DNA of 5,143 nucleotides, taken from assembly GCA_938091715.1 (NCBI GenBank), contig CALKMT010000087.1, positions 1 through 5,143 of the forward strand. Direction: 5' to 3'. Shown piece by piece: positions 1 through 5,143 of the stretch. Each line of letters begins with the position of its first letter. Position 1 is the first letter of the stretch. Below the pieces are notes generated by a model, which saw nothing but the letters and a program-made list of their open reading frames with translations, was not told the origin of the DNA and made no database searches. Made by a program: the position numbers and the translations under genes. The stretch comes from an uncultured Litorivicinus sp. (GTDB taxonomy: Bacteria; Pseudomonadota; Gammaproteobacteria; Pseudomonadales; Litorivicinaceae).

Positions 1-1101
1 CAGTATCCCGAGTACCAAAACCGCTTCAACGCCGCAAAAATTCGCTATCGAGTCATCAAGGACAACAACGTTGCCTTTCGCTTCTTTGAAAAAGGCGACA
101 TTGATTTGTTCGGCCTGGTACTGCCAGAGCTGTGGCACCAAAAAGCCCAGGGTGAGCTGTACGACAATGGATTCATCCACCGCCTAAAGGCCTTTACCGA
201 CACCCGCCAGCCCGCCCGAGGACTGTTCTTGAACCAGGCAGACCCCCTGCTGGCAAATCAGGACGTGCGGCTCGGATTGCACCACAGCATGAACTTTCAA
301 AAAATGATCGAAACCGTGTTGCGCAATGATTACGAGCGCCTGCCTCAGCATTACACCGGGTACGGCGACTACTCAAACCGCTCGATTGTTCCGCGCAAAT
401 TCGACCTGGACAAAGCCGACGAGTATTTCAACCGAGCCGGTTTCGTGACCCGTGACGACGAGGGCTACCGGGTCAACGATCAGGGCCAACGCCTGTCCTT
501 TACCGTGACCTACGGTACCTCCATTCACAACGACCGCTTGGTAATCCTAAAAGAAGAAGCCCGCAAAGCCGGTGTTGAGTTGGTGCTTGAGCTACTTGAC
601 GCGCAGGCGAGCTATAAAAAGGCCCAGGAAAAGCGCCACCAGATTGCCTGGTCGGGCTGGTCGACCGGCTGGCGCCCGGCCTATCGCGAGCACTATCACA
701 GTGAAACCGCAAACAAACCGCAAACAAACAACATTACCAACACGGCGGATCCTGAGCTGGATCAACTGATTGATCGTTATCGCACCTCTGAAGAGGCCAG
801 CGAGAAGATTGATCTGTCCCAGCGCATCCAGCAGCGATTGCACGACCGCGGCGCTCTGATACCCAGCTATCAAGTGCCCTATACCCGCCTTGGCTATTGG
901 CGTTGGTTGAATTTGCCCAGCGAAAATTACGTTACCCGCACCGGTGGCGGCCTGTTTGACCTGTTTGATCCGGTCAGCGGCGGTATTTTCTGGATCGATC
1001 GCGAACAGAAAAAAGCCACCGAAGCGGCTTTGGATGACGGTGACGCATTCGACCCCGTGTACATCGAGAATACCGACTGGAGGGTCTCCGTTGGGGGGTA
1101 A
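1..1101 (+). CDS. Periplasmic solute-binding protein, family 5 (peptide/YejA-like), 5'-truncated by window
   Basis: Frame 1 is open from the first base to a TAA at 1099-1101, giving 366 C-terminal residues; the start, signal peptide and N-terminal lobe lie upstream of the window. Family members are usually about 500-620 residues, so roughly the last 60-70% is visible. Recognisable SBP_bac_5 elements are a segment typical of the ligand-binding fold near residues 21-52 (NNVAFRFFEKGDIDLFGL, then PELWH), a lobe segment around 171-200 with LKEEARKAGVELVLELLD, and the YejA-type stretch GWSTGWRP followed by KPQTNNI at about 217-246. In this family the mature protein binds peptides or peptide-like compounds in the periplasm and hands them to the ABC permease. 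Ligand specificity cannot be read from the sequence. Two ATPase genes follow with almost no gap, so it is probably part of one operon. I see no frameshift or internal stop. Assignment to the family is firm; a dipeptide, oligopeptide or nucleoside-peptide ligand is open. Confidence 0.9.
   Translation, partial: QYPEYQNRFNAAKIRYRVIKDNNVAFRFFEKGDIDLFGLVLPELWHQKAQGELYDNGFIHRLKAFTDTRQPARGLFLNQADPLLANQDVRLGLHHSMNFQKMIETVLRNDYERLPQHYTGYGDYSNRSIVPRKFDLDKADEYFNRAGFVTRDDEGYRVNDQGQRLSFTVTYGTSIHNDRLVILKEEARKAGVELVLELLDAQASYKKAQEKRHQIAWSGWSTGWRPAYREHYHSETANKPQTNNITNTADPELDQLIDRYRTSEEASEKIDLSQRIQQRLHDRGALIPSYQVPYTRLGYWRWLNLPSENYVTRTGGGLFDLFDPVSGGIFWIDREQKKATEAALDDGDAFDPVYIENTDWRVSVGG
1093..1098 (+). promoter_or_regulatory. 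Weak G-rich ribosome binding site for the first ATPase gene
   Basis: A run of six G lies 4 nt before the GTG at 1103. A better Shine-Dalgarno core (GGAGGG, 1079-1084) is 18 nt away, too far for normal spacing. Initiation probably depends partly on ribosomes terminating at the overlapping TAA of the upstream gene. This is inference from spacing only. Confidence 0.35.
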
Positions 1102-1102
1102 T

Positions 1103-2068
1103 GTGCCTCTGCTATCGGTTGATGACCTGTCGGTCAGTTTTCGCACCGAGCGAGGTCGCGCGGCGGTCTTGGACGGTGTGTCCTTTGAGCTGCAAGCCGG
1201 CGAGACTCTGGGCCTGGTGGGCGAATCCGGCTGTGGCAAAAGCGTCACCAGTCTAGGCATCACGCGCTTGCTGCCCAAGCCCAGCGGTCAGATTGACCGC
1301 GGCTCGGTGCGGCTGGATGGTCAGGATCTGATGGAGCTGCCCGCGTTTGAGATGCAAAAGATCCGAGGCCCTCGAATCGGCATGATCTTTCAGGATGCCA
1401 TGACCGCCTTGAATCCCGTGCAACGACTCAGTCGACAGATGGACGAGAGCATCCGTTTGCACGCCCCCACGCTAAGCCGGGCGCAAGCCACAGACCGGGC
1501 GCTGGAGCTATTAACCGACGTGGGAATCCCCTCGCCAGAGCTTCGGTTAAATGACTACCCCCATCAGTTGTCCGGGGGCATGCGCCAACGGGTCATGATT
1601 GCCATGGCGCTGTCTGCCGAGCCAGATCTGTTAATCGCAGACGAACCCACCACCGCGCTGGACGTCACGGTCCAAGCCCAGATCCTCATGCTGATCAAAC
1701 GCCTGCAGGCCGAGCGCGGCATGGCCGTGATTTTTATTACCCACGATCTGGGCGTGGTGGCCCAGGTGTGCCAACGAGTTGCCGTGATGTACGCCGGCCG
1801 AATCGTTGAGCAAGGCAGCGTAGCCTCGCTGTTCAGCGACCCCAAGCACCCCTACACTCAAGGGCTGTTTAATAGCATTCCTCATCTGGACCGTGTCCCG
1901 CTGACTCCGCTGCCGACCATCGAGGGCCAGGTCCCCTCGCCCATGGACATGCCGCCAGGATGTCGATTTGCGCCCCGTTGCCAACACGCCACCGCGGCCT
2001 GCCTAACTCGACCGGTCTTACAATCCAACCCAGATCGGGCTGTGGCCTGTCATCAGGTCAGCCTATGA
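1103..2068 (+). CDS. Peptide-type ABC transporter ATPase, DppD/OppD family
   Basis: Cytoplasmic ATPase of a peptide-type importer, 321 residues from a GTG start. Visible motifs are Walker A GESGCGKS (residues 40-47), Q-loop Gln97 in MIFQDAMTALNP, signature LSGGMRQR (156-163), Walker B LLIADEP with catalytic Glu181, D-loop TALD (184-187) and switch His214 in ITHDL. The C-terminal oligopeptide-transporter extension begins near KHPYT (248-252) and contains cysteines 287, 293, 300 and 316. Length is normal for DppD/OppD (about 320-335). GTG 1103 was chosen because homology begins with LLSVDDLSVSF directly after it; the ATG at 1101 is out of frame, and the longer in-frame extension to 944 lies inside the solute-binding protein gene. 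The start falls one base after the upstream stop and the end overlaps the next ATPase by 4 bp, so it is a mid-operon gene. It should pair with the downstream ATPase as a heterodimer. Substrate is unknown. Confidence 0.93.
   Translation: MPLLSVDDLSVSFRTERGRAAVLDGVSFELQAGETLGLVGESGCGKSVTSLGITRLLPKPSGQIDRGSVRLDGQDLMELPAFEMQKIRGPRIGMIFQDAMTALNPVQRLSRQMDESIRLHAPTLSRAQATDRALELLTDVGIPSPELRLNDYPHQLSGGMRQRVMIAMALSAEPDLLIADEPTTALDVTVQAQILMLIKRLQAERGMAVIFITHDLGVVAQVCQRVAVMYAGRIVEQGSVASLFSDPKHPYTQGLFNSIPHLDRVPLTPLPTIEGQVPSPMDMPPGCRFAPRCQHATAACLTRPVLQSNPDRAVACHQVSL
2055..2057 (+). promoter_or_regulatory. Minimal ribosome binding site (AGG) before the second ATPase gene
   Basis: AGG lies 7 nt upstream of ATG 2065, within the last codons of the preceding gene. 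With the ATGA stop/start overlap, this suggests translational coupling of the two ATPases, which would give the equal dosage a heterodimer needs. Confidence 0.4.
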
Positions 2069-3060
2069 GCCTGCTAAGCGTACAAGGGCTCAGCAAACGG
2101 TTTGCCGTCCGGGGCGGGGTTCTGCGCGGCGTTAAAGCCTGGGTCCAGGCGGTCAACGACGTCAGCTTTGAGTTATCCGCTGGGGAAACCTTGGGCATCG
2201 TCGGCGAGTCCGGGTGCGGCAAATCCACCCTGGGTCGCGCCATTTTGCAACTGGATCCCCCATCCGAGGGTCAGGTCCTGTTTCAAGGACAGTCCCAAAT
2301 TGGCCTGTCCCGGCGCCAACTGATGCCCTTTCGCCGTCAAGCGCAGATGGTTTTTCAGGATGCCTACGAGGCTTTAAATGCGCGTCACACGGTGGGCAGG
2401 ATCCTGATCGAGCCCTATGAGATTCACGGCCTCGGCAGCGGCACGGAACGCGAGGCTTGGGCGCGGGATTTATTGGCCCGGGTCGGCTTGCCGGCGGAAT
2501 CCTTTGATCGCTACCCCCACGAATTTTCAGGCGGACAGCGCCAGCGCATTGGCATTGCCCGGGCGATTGCCCTCAACCCCCAACTCTTGGTGTGCGACGA
2601 ACCGGTCAGCGCGCTGGACGTCAGTGTGCAATCTCAGATTATGAATTTGCTGATGGATCTGCAGCGCGAACGTGATTTGGGCATGGTGTTTATTGCCCAC
2701 GATTTGGCCGTGGTTAAACACCTTAGCCATCGGATTGCCGTGATGTACCTGGGACGAATCGTCGAGATGGGCCCGGCCCAGGCCCTGTTTGAGCGGCCAA
2801 AGCATCCCTATACCCGCGCCCTACTGGACGCCATTCCGACCGTCGATGTGACCACCGAGCAGCCTCTGAAGCCCTTAGAGGGAGACGTACCGAGCCCTAT
2901 TAACATGCCCAGCGGCTGTGCATTTCGAACTCGCTGCCCCTATGCCAGCGAGGTTTGCGCTTCAGGGATCCCGGCCCTTGAGGGCTCCGATGGAGCGACG
3001 GCTCACCGAGTGGCCTGTCACCGAGCGGCCGAGCTGGACCTGTCCCCGGGCGCCTCCTAG
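2065..3060 (+). CDS. Peptide-type ABC transporter ATPase, DppF/OppF family
   Basis: Second nucleotide-binding subunit, 331 residues. The ATG at 2065 overlaps the previous stop (ATGA) and homology starts immediately (SLLSVQGLSKRF), so the longer in-frame extension to 1960 is rejected. Motifs are Walker A GESGCGKST (47-55), Q-loop Gln98 in MVFQDAYEALN, signature FSGGQRQR (154-161), Walker B LLVCDEP with Glu179, D-loop SALD (182-185) and switch His212 in IAHDL. The insertion between the first two strands (VLRGVKAWVQAVNDVSFEL) is typical of DppF/OppF rather than DppD. The C-terminal extension after KHPYT (246-250) carries cysteines 285, 291, 298 and 318, the same pattern as the partner. The usual QDPYxSLNPR is QDAYEALNAR here, a mild deviation that leaves the Q-loop Gln intact. 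The last 99 bp are antisense to the tail of the converging methyltransferase gene. It is the last transporter gene on this strand. Confidence 0.93.
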   Translation: MSLLSVQGLSKRFAVRGGVLRGVKAWVQAVNDVSFELSAGETLGIVGESGCGKSTLGRAILQLDPPSEGQVLFQGQSQIGLSRRQLMPFRRQAQMVFQDAYEALNARHTVGRILIEPYEIHGLGSGTEREAWARDLLARVGLPAESFDRYPHEFSGGQRQRIGIARAIALNPQLLVCDEPVSALDVSVQSQIMNLLMDLQRERDLGMVFIAHDLAVVKHLSHRIAVMYLGRIVEMGPAQALFERPKHPYTRALLDAIPTVDVTTEQPLKPLEGDVPSPINMPSGCAFRTRCPYASEVCASGIPALEGSDGATAHRVACHRAAELDLSPGAS

Positions 3061-3732
3061 GGACAGCAAACGGCCGCGCAAGCGCTGACGTAACGCCGAG
3101 GGCGGCACGATGCGCTCTTTTTTCACCCGCATCAGATAGAAACTGCCCCCGGGCAGATTCCAATGCGTCAGAGCGCTCAAGCGCGGCGAATGCCCCAGCG
3201 TCGATAACCGTTCGACTCGACAGTCCAATAGGGTCAGCCAATCCACCAAACGTTGCTTACGCAACCACAGCGCTCGTGGGCCTCGCAGTCCCAGAGCGCG
3301 GGTCAGGCCGATCCAGCCGGTCGGGTCAAATCCCACGACCAGCAAGGTCCCACCGGGACGCAGCACTCGAACCGCTTCGCGCAACACCGCCTGTGGATGA
3401 CGCGTGGTGTCCAGGGCATGGGCCAGCACCAGGGCATCGGCTGTATTGCCCGCCAGCGGCAGTTGCGCAGGCCACCCTGACACTTGAGGAACCTGAACAT
3501 CGTTAACAGGATCGGCCACAACCCAAATTTTATGCGCCGCAGGCGAGGCCTCAATCCAAGGATCCGGCCCACCGACCTGTACGATTAAGGGCGAAAACAA
3601 CCGCCGAAACTCAAACGCCAAGGCGTCCCGCTCGGCCACCCGCAGCCGTTGCCCGGCTGGGGACTCAAACCAATGGTTTAGCGACCGTGTGGCGGTTCTG
3701 GAAAACTGCGTTGCATTGCGTATCAGGGCCAT
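2962..3732 (-). CDS. YafS-like SAM-dependent methyltransferase (class I fold), function unknown
   Basis: A 256-residue cytoplasmic protein read from ATG at 3732 to TGA at 2964-2962. It resembles E. coli YafS: SLNHWF near residue 17, VADP (72-75), a PLAGNTADALVLAHAL segment at 92-107, LREAVRVLRPGG at 117-128, GFDPTGWIGL at 134-143 and DWLTLLDC at 164-171. This order of a motif I-like strand, acidic turn, post-motif and RPGG turn is that of class I methyltransferases. Motif I is degenerate (LIVQVGGPD, about 49-57) rather than a canonical GxGxG. The substrate is unknown. The start is supported by GGTGAGG (3735-3741 on the minus strand) just upstream, although spacing is short. Conserved sequence ends near residue 217; the basic tail beyond it is unlike anything I recognise, and its last 33 codons overlap the converging ATPase gene. 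Next to fabI and gloB it fits a conserved gammaproteobacterial neighbourhood, but it reads divergently and need not share their function. Confidence 0.82.
   Translation of the reverse strand: MALIRNATQFSRTATRSLNHWFESPAGQRLRVAERDALAFEFRRLFSPLIVQVGGPDPWIEASPAAHKIWVVADPVNDVQVPQVSGWPAQLPLAGNTADALVLAHALDTTRHPQAVLREAVRVLRPGGTLLVVGFDPTGWIGLTRALGLRGPRALWLRKQRLVDWLTLLDCRVERLSTLGHSPRLSALTHWNLPGGSFYLMRVKKERIVPPSALRQRLRGRLLSLGGARGQVQLGRSVTGHSVSRRSIGALKGRDP
3040..3066. repeat. Perfect 7-bp inverted repeat spanning the stop of the second ATPase gene
   Basis: CTGTCCC (3040-3046) and GGGACAG (3060-3066) are perfect complements separated by 13 bases; the ATPase TAG stop lies at the inner edge of the right arm. 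Neither strand has a T-tract after the stem, so an intrinsic terminator is not supported. It could be an RNA stem protecting the transcript end, or chance in GC-rich DNA. Confidence 0.4.
3081..3123 (+). terminator. Possible intrinsic terminator for the transporter operon, inside the antisense methyltransferase gene
   Basis: On the plus strand AGCGC (3081-3085) can pair with GCGCT (3112-3116), with an inner CGCC/GGCG hairpin at 3094-3097 and 3101-3104. One C and then six T (3118-3123) follow. The layout, about 20-60 nt after the last transporter stop, is where a terminator would be expected. The outer stem is short and the loop imperfect, and the T-run is also explained by two Lys codons (AAA AAA) of the methyltransferase, so this is tentative. 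Confidence 0.3.
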
Positions 3733-3742
3733 AACCTCACCA

Positions 3743-3777
3743 TAGCAAATACATGCTCAGGCACGCCAAGTTTGCTA
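3743..3777. repeat. Inverted repeat TAGCAAA / TTTGCTA in the divergent region
   Basis: TAGCAAA (3743-3749) and TTTGCTA (3771-3777) are perfect complements separated by 21 bp, so the arm centres are 28 bp apart. The position between two divergent genes would suit an operator for a dimeric regulator bound at two sites, or two facing promoter elements. I do not recognise the motif as the site of a known fatty-acid regulator. Confidence 0.35.
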
Positions 3778-3800
3778 CCATCTCCCTTTCGTTCAGACAC

Positions 3801-3806
3801 TAAGGA
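3801..3806 (+). promoter_or_regulatory. Shine-Dalgarno site of fabI
   Basis: TAAGGA lies 5 nt before ATG 3812, a strong match at near-optimal spacing. It fixes the fabI start, which also matches the E. coli N-terminus (MGFL). Confidence 0.75.
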
Positions 3807-3811
3807 CTGTC

Positions 3812-4612
3812 ATGGGATTTCTCGCTGGAAAACGTTTTCTAATCGTCGGCGTTGCGTCGAAGCTTTCAATCGCCTCGGGCATCGCAGCCGCTATGCATCG
3901 GGAAGGTGCCGAGCTGGCCTTTACCTACCAGAATGAAAAGCTCAAAGATCGGGTCAACAAGTTTGCCGCGGGATGGGGTTCGAACGACAGTCTGTGCTTT
4001 CCCTGTGACGTGGGCAACGACGACGAGATTGATGCGGTGTTCAGCGAGCTGGAAAAGCAATGGGACGGCTTGGACGGCATCATCCATGCGGTTGGCTTTG
4101 CACCGGCTTGGGAGCTGGACGGCAACTACGTTGACGTCACAACCCGAGAAGGTTTCCGTATTGCCCACGAGGTCAGCTCGTTCAGCTTCGTTGCGTTGGC
4201 CAAAGCCGGCAAGAAGCTACTGGACGGCCGCAACGGCGCTCTGCTGACCCTGAGCTACCTCGGTGCCGAGCGCACCATGCCGAACTACAATGTCATGGGC
4301 TTGGCCAAGGCCAGCCTAGAAGCCAACGTGCGCTACATGGCCGCCAGCATGGGTCCCAAGGGCACTCGTGTTAACGCCATCAGCGCGGGCCCCATCCGGA
4401 CCTTGGCAGCCTCTGGCATCGGTAAATTCCGCAGCATGTTGGCCTACAACGAAATGCGCTCGCCCATGAAGCGCAACGTGACCATTGATGAGGTCGGCAA
4501 CACCGCGGCCTTCTTGTGCTCTGACCTAGCTAGCGGCATCACAGGACAGGTGGTTTACGTGGACAATGGATTCAGCGTTACCGCCATGGGCAATGACGAG
4601 GAGCTCGGTTGA
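3812..4612 (+). CDS. fabI: Enoyl-[acyl-carrier-protein] reductase, NADH-type (FabI)
   Basis: FabI catalyses the last step of each fatty acid elongation cycle, reducing trans-2-enoyl-ACP with NADH in the cytoplasm. The 266-residue product aligns almost end to end with E. coli FabI (262 residues). It has the N-terminal MGFLAGKRFL strand, the cofactor loop GVASKLSIA (13-21), ELAFTYQN (34-41), CDV with Asp66, and catalytic Tyr149, Tyr159 and Lys166 (E. coli 146, 156, 163) in the stretch SYLGAER through YNVMGLAK. The conserved AISAGPIRTLAASGI lies at 189-203. Positions linked to triclosan and diazaborine sensitivity in E. coli keep the sensitive residues: Gly95 (Gly93), Met162 (Met159) and Phe206 (Phe203). 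It is therefore a classical, probably inhibitor-sensitive FabI and not FabV, FabK or FabL. There is a 4-residue insertion relative to E. coli around GWGSNDS (54-60) and nearby. It starts 79 bp after the divergent methyltransferase gene and overlaps gloB by 4 bp, so the two are likely co-transcribed. Confidence 0.97.
   Translation: MGFLAGKRFLIVGVASKLSIASGIAAAMHREGAELAFTYQNEKLKDRVNKFAAGWGSNDSLCFPCDVGNDDEIDAVFSELEKQWDGLDGIIHAVGFAPAWELDGNYVDVTTREGFRIAHEVSSFSFVALAKAGKKLLDGRNGALLTLSYLGAERTMPNYNVMGLAKASLEANVRYMAASMGPKGTRVNAISAGPIRTLAASGIGKFRSMLAYNEMRSPMKRNVTIDEVGNTAAFLCSDLASGITGQVVYVDNGFSVTAMGNDEELG
4598..4603 (+). promoter_or_regulatory. Strong Shine-Dalgarno site deciding the TTG start of gloB
   Basis: GAGGAG lies inside the last fabI codons, exactly 5 nt before TTG 4609. 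The gloB frame has a TGA at 4594-4596, so no upstream start is possible, and no ATG lies near the conserved N-terminus. The site therefore supports TTG as the real start. Confidence 0.7.
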
Positions 4613-5143
4613 TCCAGATTGACCGCTTACCGGCCTTTCAAGACAACTATTTGTGGGGCCTTAGCGAGGGCAATAACGCCTGGGTCGTTGACCCGGGCGA
4701 TGGCCAGGTCATTCTGGATTGGTTGACGGATAACCATCTGTCGTTGCAGGGAATCCTGCTGACGCATCACCACGCCGATCACATTGGGGGCGTGCAACAG
4801 CTGTTGCAGCACTATCCCATGGCCGAGGTGGTGGGCAGCGCCCAATCCCTGGCCGGTGGCAGTTCACCGGTGGCTGATGGTGACGTCATCGATCTGCTCA
4901 GCCGTCAATTTCAGGTGCTGGCGGTGCCGGGGCATACCCTGGATCACGTCGCTTATCTGAGTCTGGATCCCACCCCCATCCTGTTTTGCGGTGACACGCT
5001 ATTCTTAGCGGGTTGCGGCCGTATGTTCGAAGGGACCCCCGAGCAATTCCAGGCCAGCCTGGCCAGGCTGCAAGCCCTACCCCCTGAGACTTTGGTGCAT
5101 TGCGCACACGAGTACACCCAGGCCAATCTAGAGTTTGCAAGCC
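4609..5143 (+). CDS. gloB: Hydroxyacylglutathione hydrolase (glyoxalase II), 3'-truncated by window
   Basis: Glyoxalase II hydrolyses S-D-lactoylglutathione to D-lactate and glutathione, completing methylglyoxal detoxification in the cytoplasm. The frame is open from TTG 4609 to the window edge: 178 residues of an expected 250-260. The N-terminus (IQIDRLPAFQDNYLW) matches E. coli GloB closely. The metallo-beta-lactamase core is intact: THHHADH (52-58) supplies His53, His55, Asp57 and His58, GHTLDH gives His109, CGDTLF gives bridging Asp129, and CAHEYT gives His167, a full binuclear metal set. GCGRMFEG (135-142) is the glyoxalase II signature loop. The missing part is most of the C-terminal glutathione-binding domain (HAGH_C). 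The TTG start overlaps the fabI stop as TTGA and has a strong ribosome site, so translation is probably coupled to fabI. Annotation that accepts only ATG starts would misplace this gene. Confidence 0.95.
   Translation, partial: MIQIDRLPAFQDNYLWGLSEGNNAWVVDPGDGQVILDWLTDNHLSLQGILLTHHHADHIGGVQQLLQHYPMAEVVGSAQSLAGGSSPVADGDVIDLLSRQFQVLAVPGHTLDHVAYLSLDPTPILFCGDTLFLAGCGRMFEGTPEQFQASLARLQALPPETLVHCAHEYTQANLEFAS

Larger units (their letters stand above)
3733..3811. promoter_or_regulatory. Divergent intergenic region (methyltransferase / fabI), likely promoter area
   Basis: This 79-bp gap is the only sizeable non-coding stretch in the window and must carry the control signals for two divergent genes. 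The best plus-strand candidate is an extended -10, TGC then TACCAT (3776-3781), which would place the fabI start of transcription near 3788 with a leader of about 24 nt. I see no good -35 box at 16-18 bp. For the minus gene a mirror-image TGC-TATGGT (3744-3739) is only about 7 nt before its ATG and is unlikely unless the mRNA is leaderless. The promoter calls are weak. Confidence 0.4.

Noticed and set aside
944..1102. N-terminal extension of the first ATPase upstream of GTG 1103
   Set aside because: It lies within the solute-binding protein gene in another frame, and family homology begins right after GTG 1103.
592..1278. Long open frame of 228 codons on the minus strand
   Set aside because: It is antisense to the solute-binding protein and first ATPase genes, both strongly supported by motifs; its translation has no recognisable domain and a low-complexity shadow character.
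1960..2064. N-terminal extension of the second ATPase upstream of ATG 2065
   Set aside because: It overlaps the conserved C-terminus of the first ATPase, whereas ATG 2065 gives the usual length and an ATGA overlap.
3115..3124. Slippery A-run (AAAAAAG) in the methyltransferase as a programmed frameshift site
   Set aside because: In the zero frame the codons are AAA AAA GAG, which is not the X XXY YYZ phase for -1 slippage, and the downstream frame remains open.
3253..3506. Two plus-strand open frames of about 75 codons
   Set aside because: They are antisense to the conserved core of the methyltransferase gene and show no motif or convincing ribosome site.
3852..4247. 131-codon plus-strand frame
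   Set aside because: It is a shifted-frame shadow of fabI, rich in Arg, Ser and Trp as expected from out-of-frame reading.
4627..5140. Two minus-strand open frames of 72 and 80 codons
   Set aside because: They are antisense to gloB, whose full metal-binding motif set is visible on the plus strand.

Overview
The window looks like an ordinary chromosomal segment from a gammaproteobacterium of moderately high GC content. FabI and the hydroxyacylglutathione hydrolase (GloB) read closely like the Escherichia coli proteins. The minus-strand methyltransferase resembles the YafS family, which sits beside gloB in enterobacteria and pseudomonads. Genus cannot be assigned from the sequence alone; a marine or pseudomonad-like lineage is a guess.

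Layout. Positions 1-1101 (+) hold the C-terminal 366 residues of a family 5 (peptide-type) periplasmic solute-binding protein, cut by the window start. Two tightly packed ATPase genes of the DppD/OppD and DppF/OppF type follow at 1103-2068 and 2065-3060 (+), giving an SBP-ATPase-ATPase transport operon. No permease gene lies in the window. A YafS-like methyltransferase gene runs the other way at 2962-3732 (-); its tail overlaps the end of the second ATPase gene by 99 bp. After a 79-bp divergent intergenic region comes fabI (3812-4612, +). gloB (4609-5143, +, cut by the window end) follows with a 4-bp overlap and a TTG start.

How the genes work together. The first three form one peptide (or peptide-like) uptake unit: the binding protein delivers ligand to a membrane permease pair that must be encoded elsewhere, and the two ATPases power import. 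fabI (last step of fatty acid elongation) and gloB (second step of glutathione-dependent methylglyoxal detoxification) appear translationally coupled although their pathways are unrelated. From memory, Pseudomonas aeruginosa groups a peptide-type transporter with fabI, mltD, gloB and a methyltransferase gene, so this window may be a rearranged version of a conserved neighbourhood.

No rRNA, tRNA, CRISPR array, insertion sequence, prophage or defence system is visible. Coding density is very high: the only non-coding stretch of any size is the 79-bp gap before fabI. I found no clearly novel system. The points most worth checking are the convergent gene overlap, the reordered neighbourhood and the inverted repeat before fabI.
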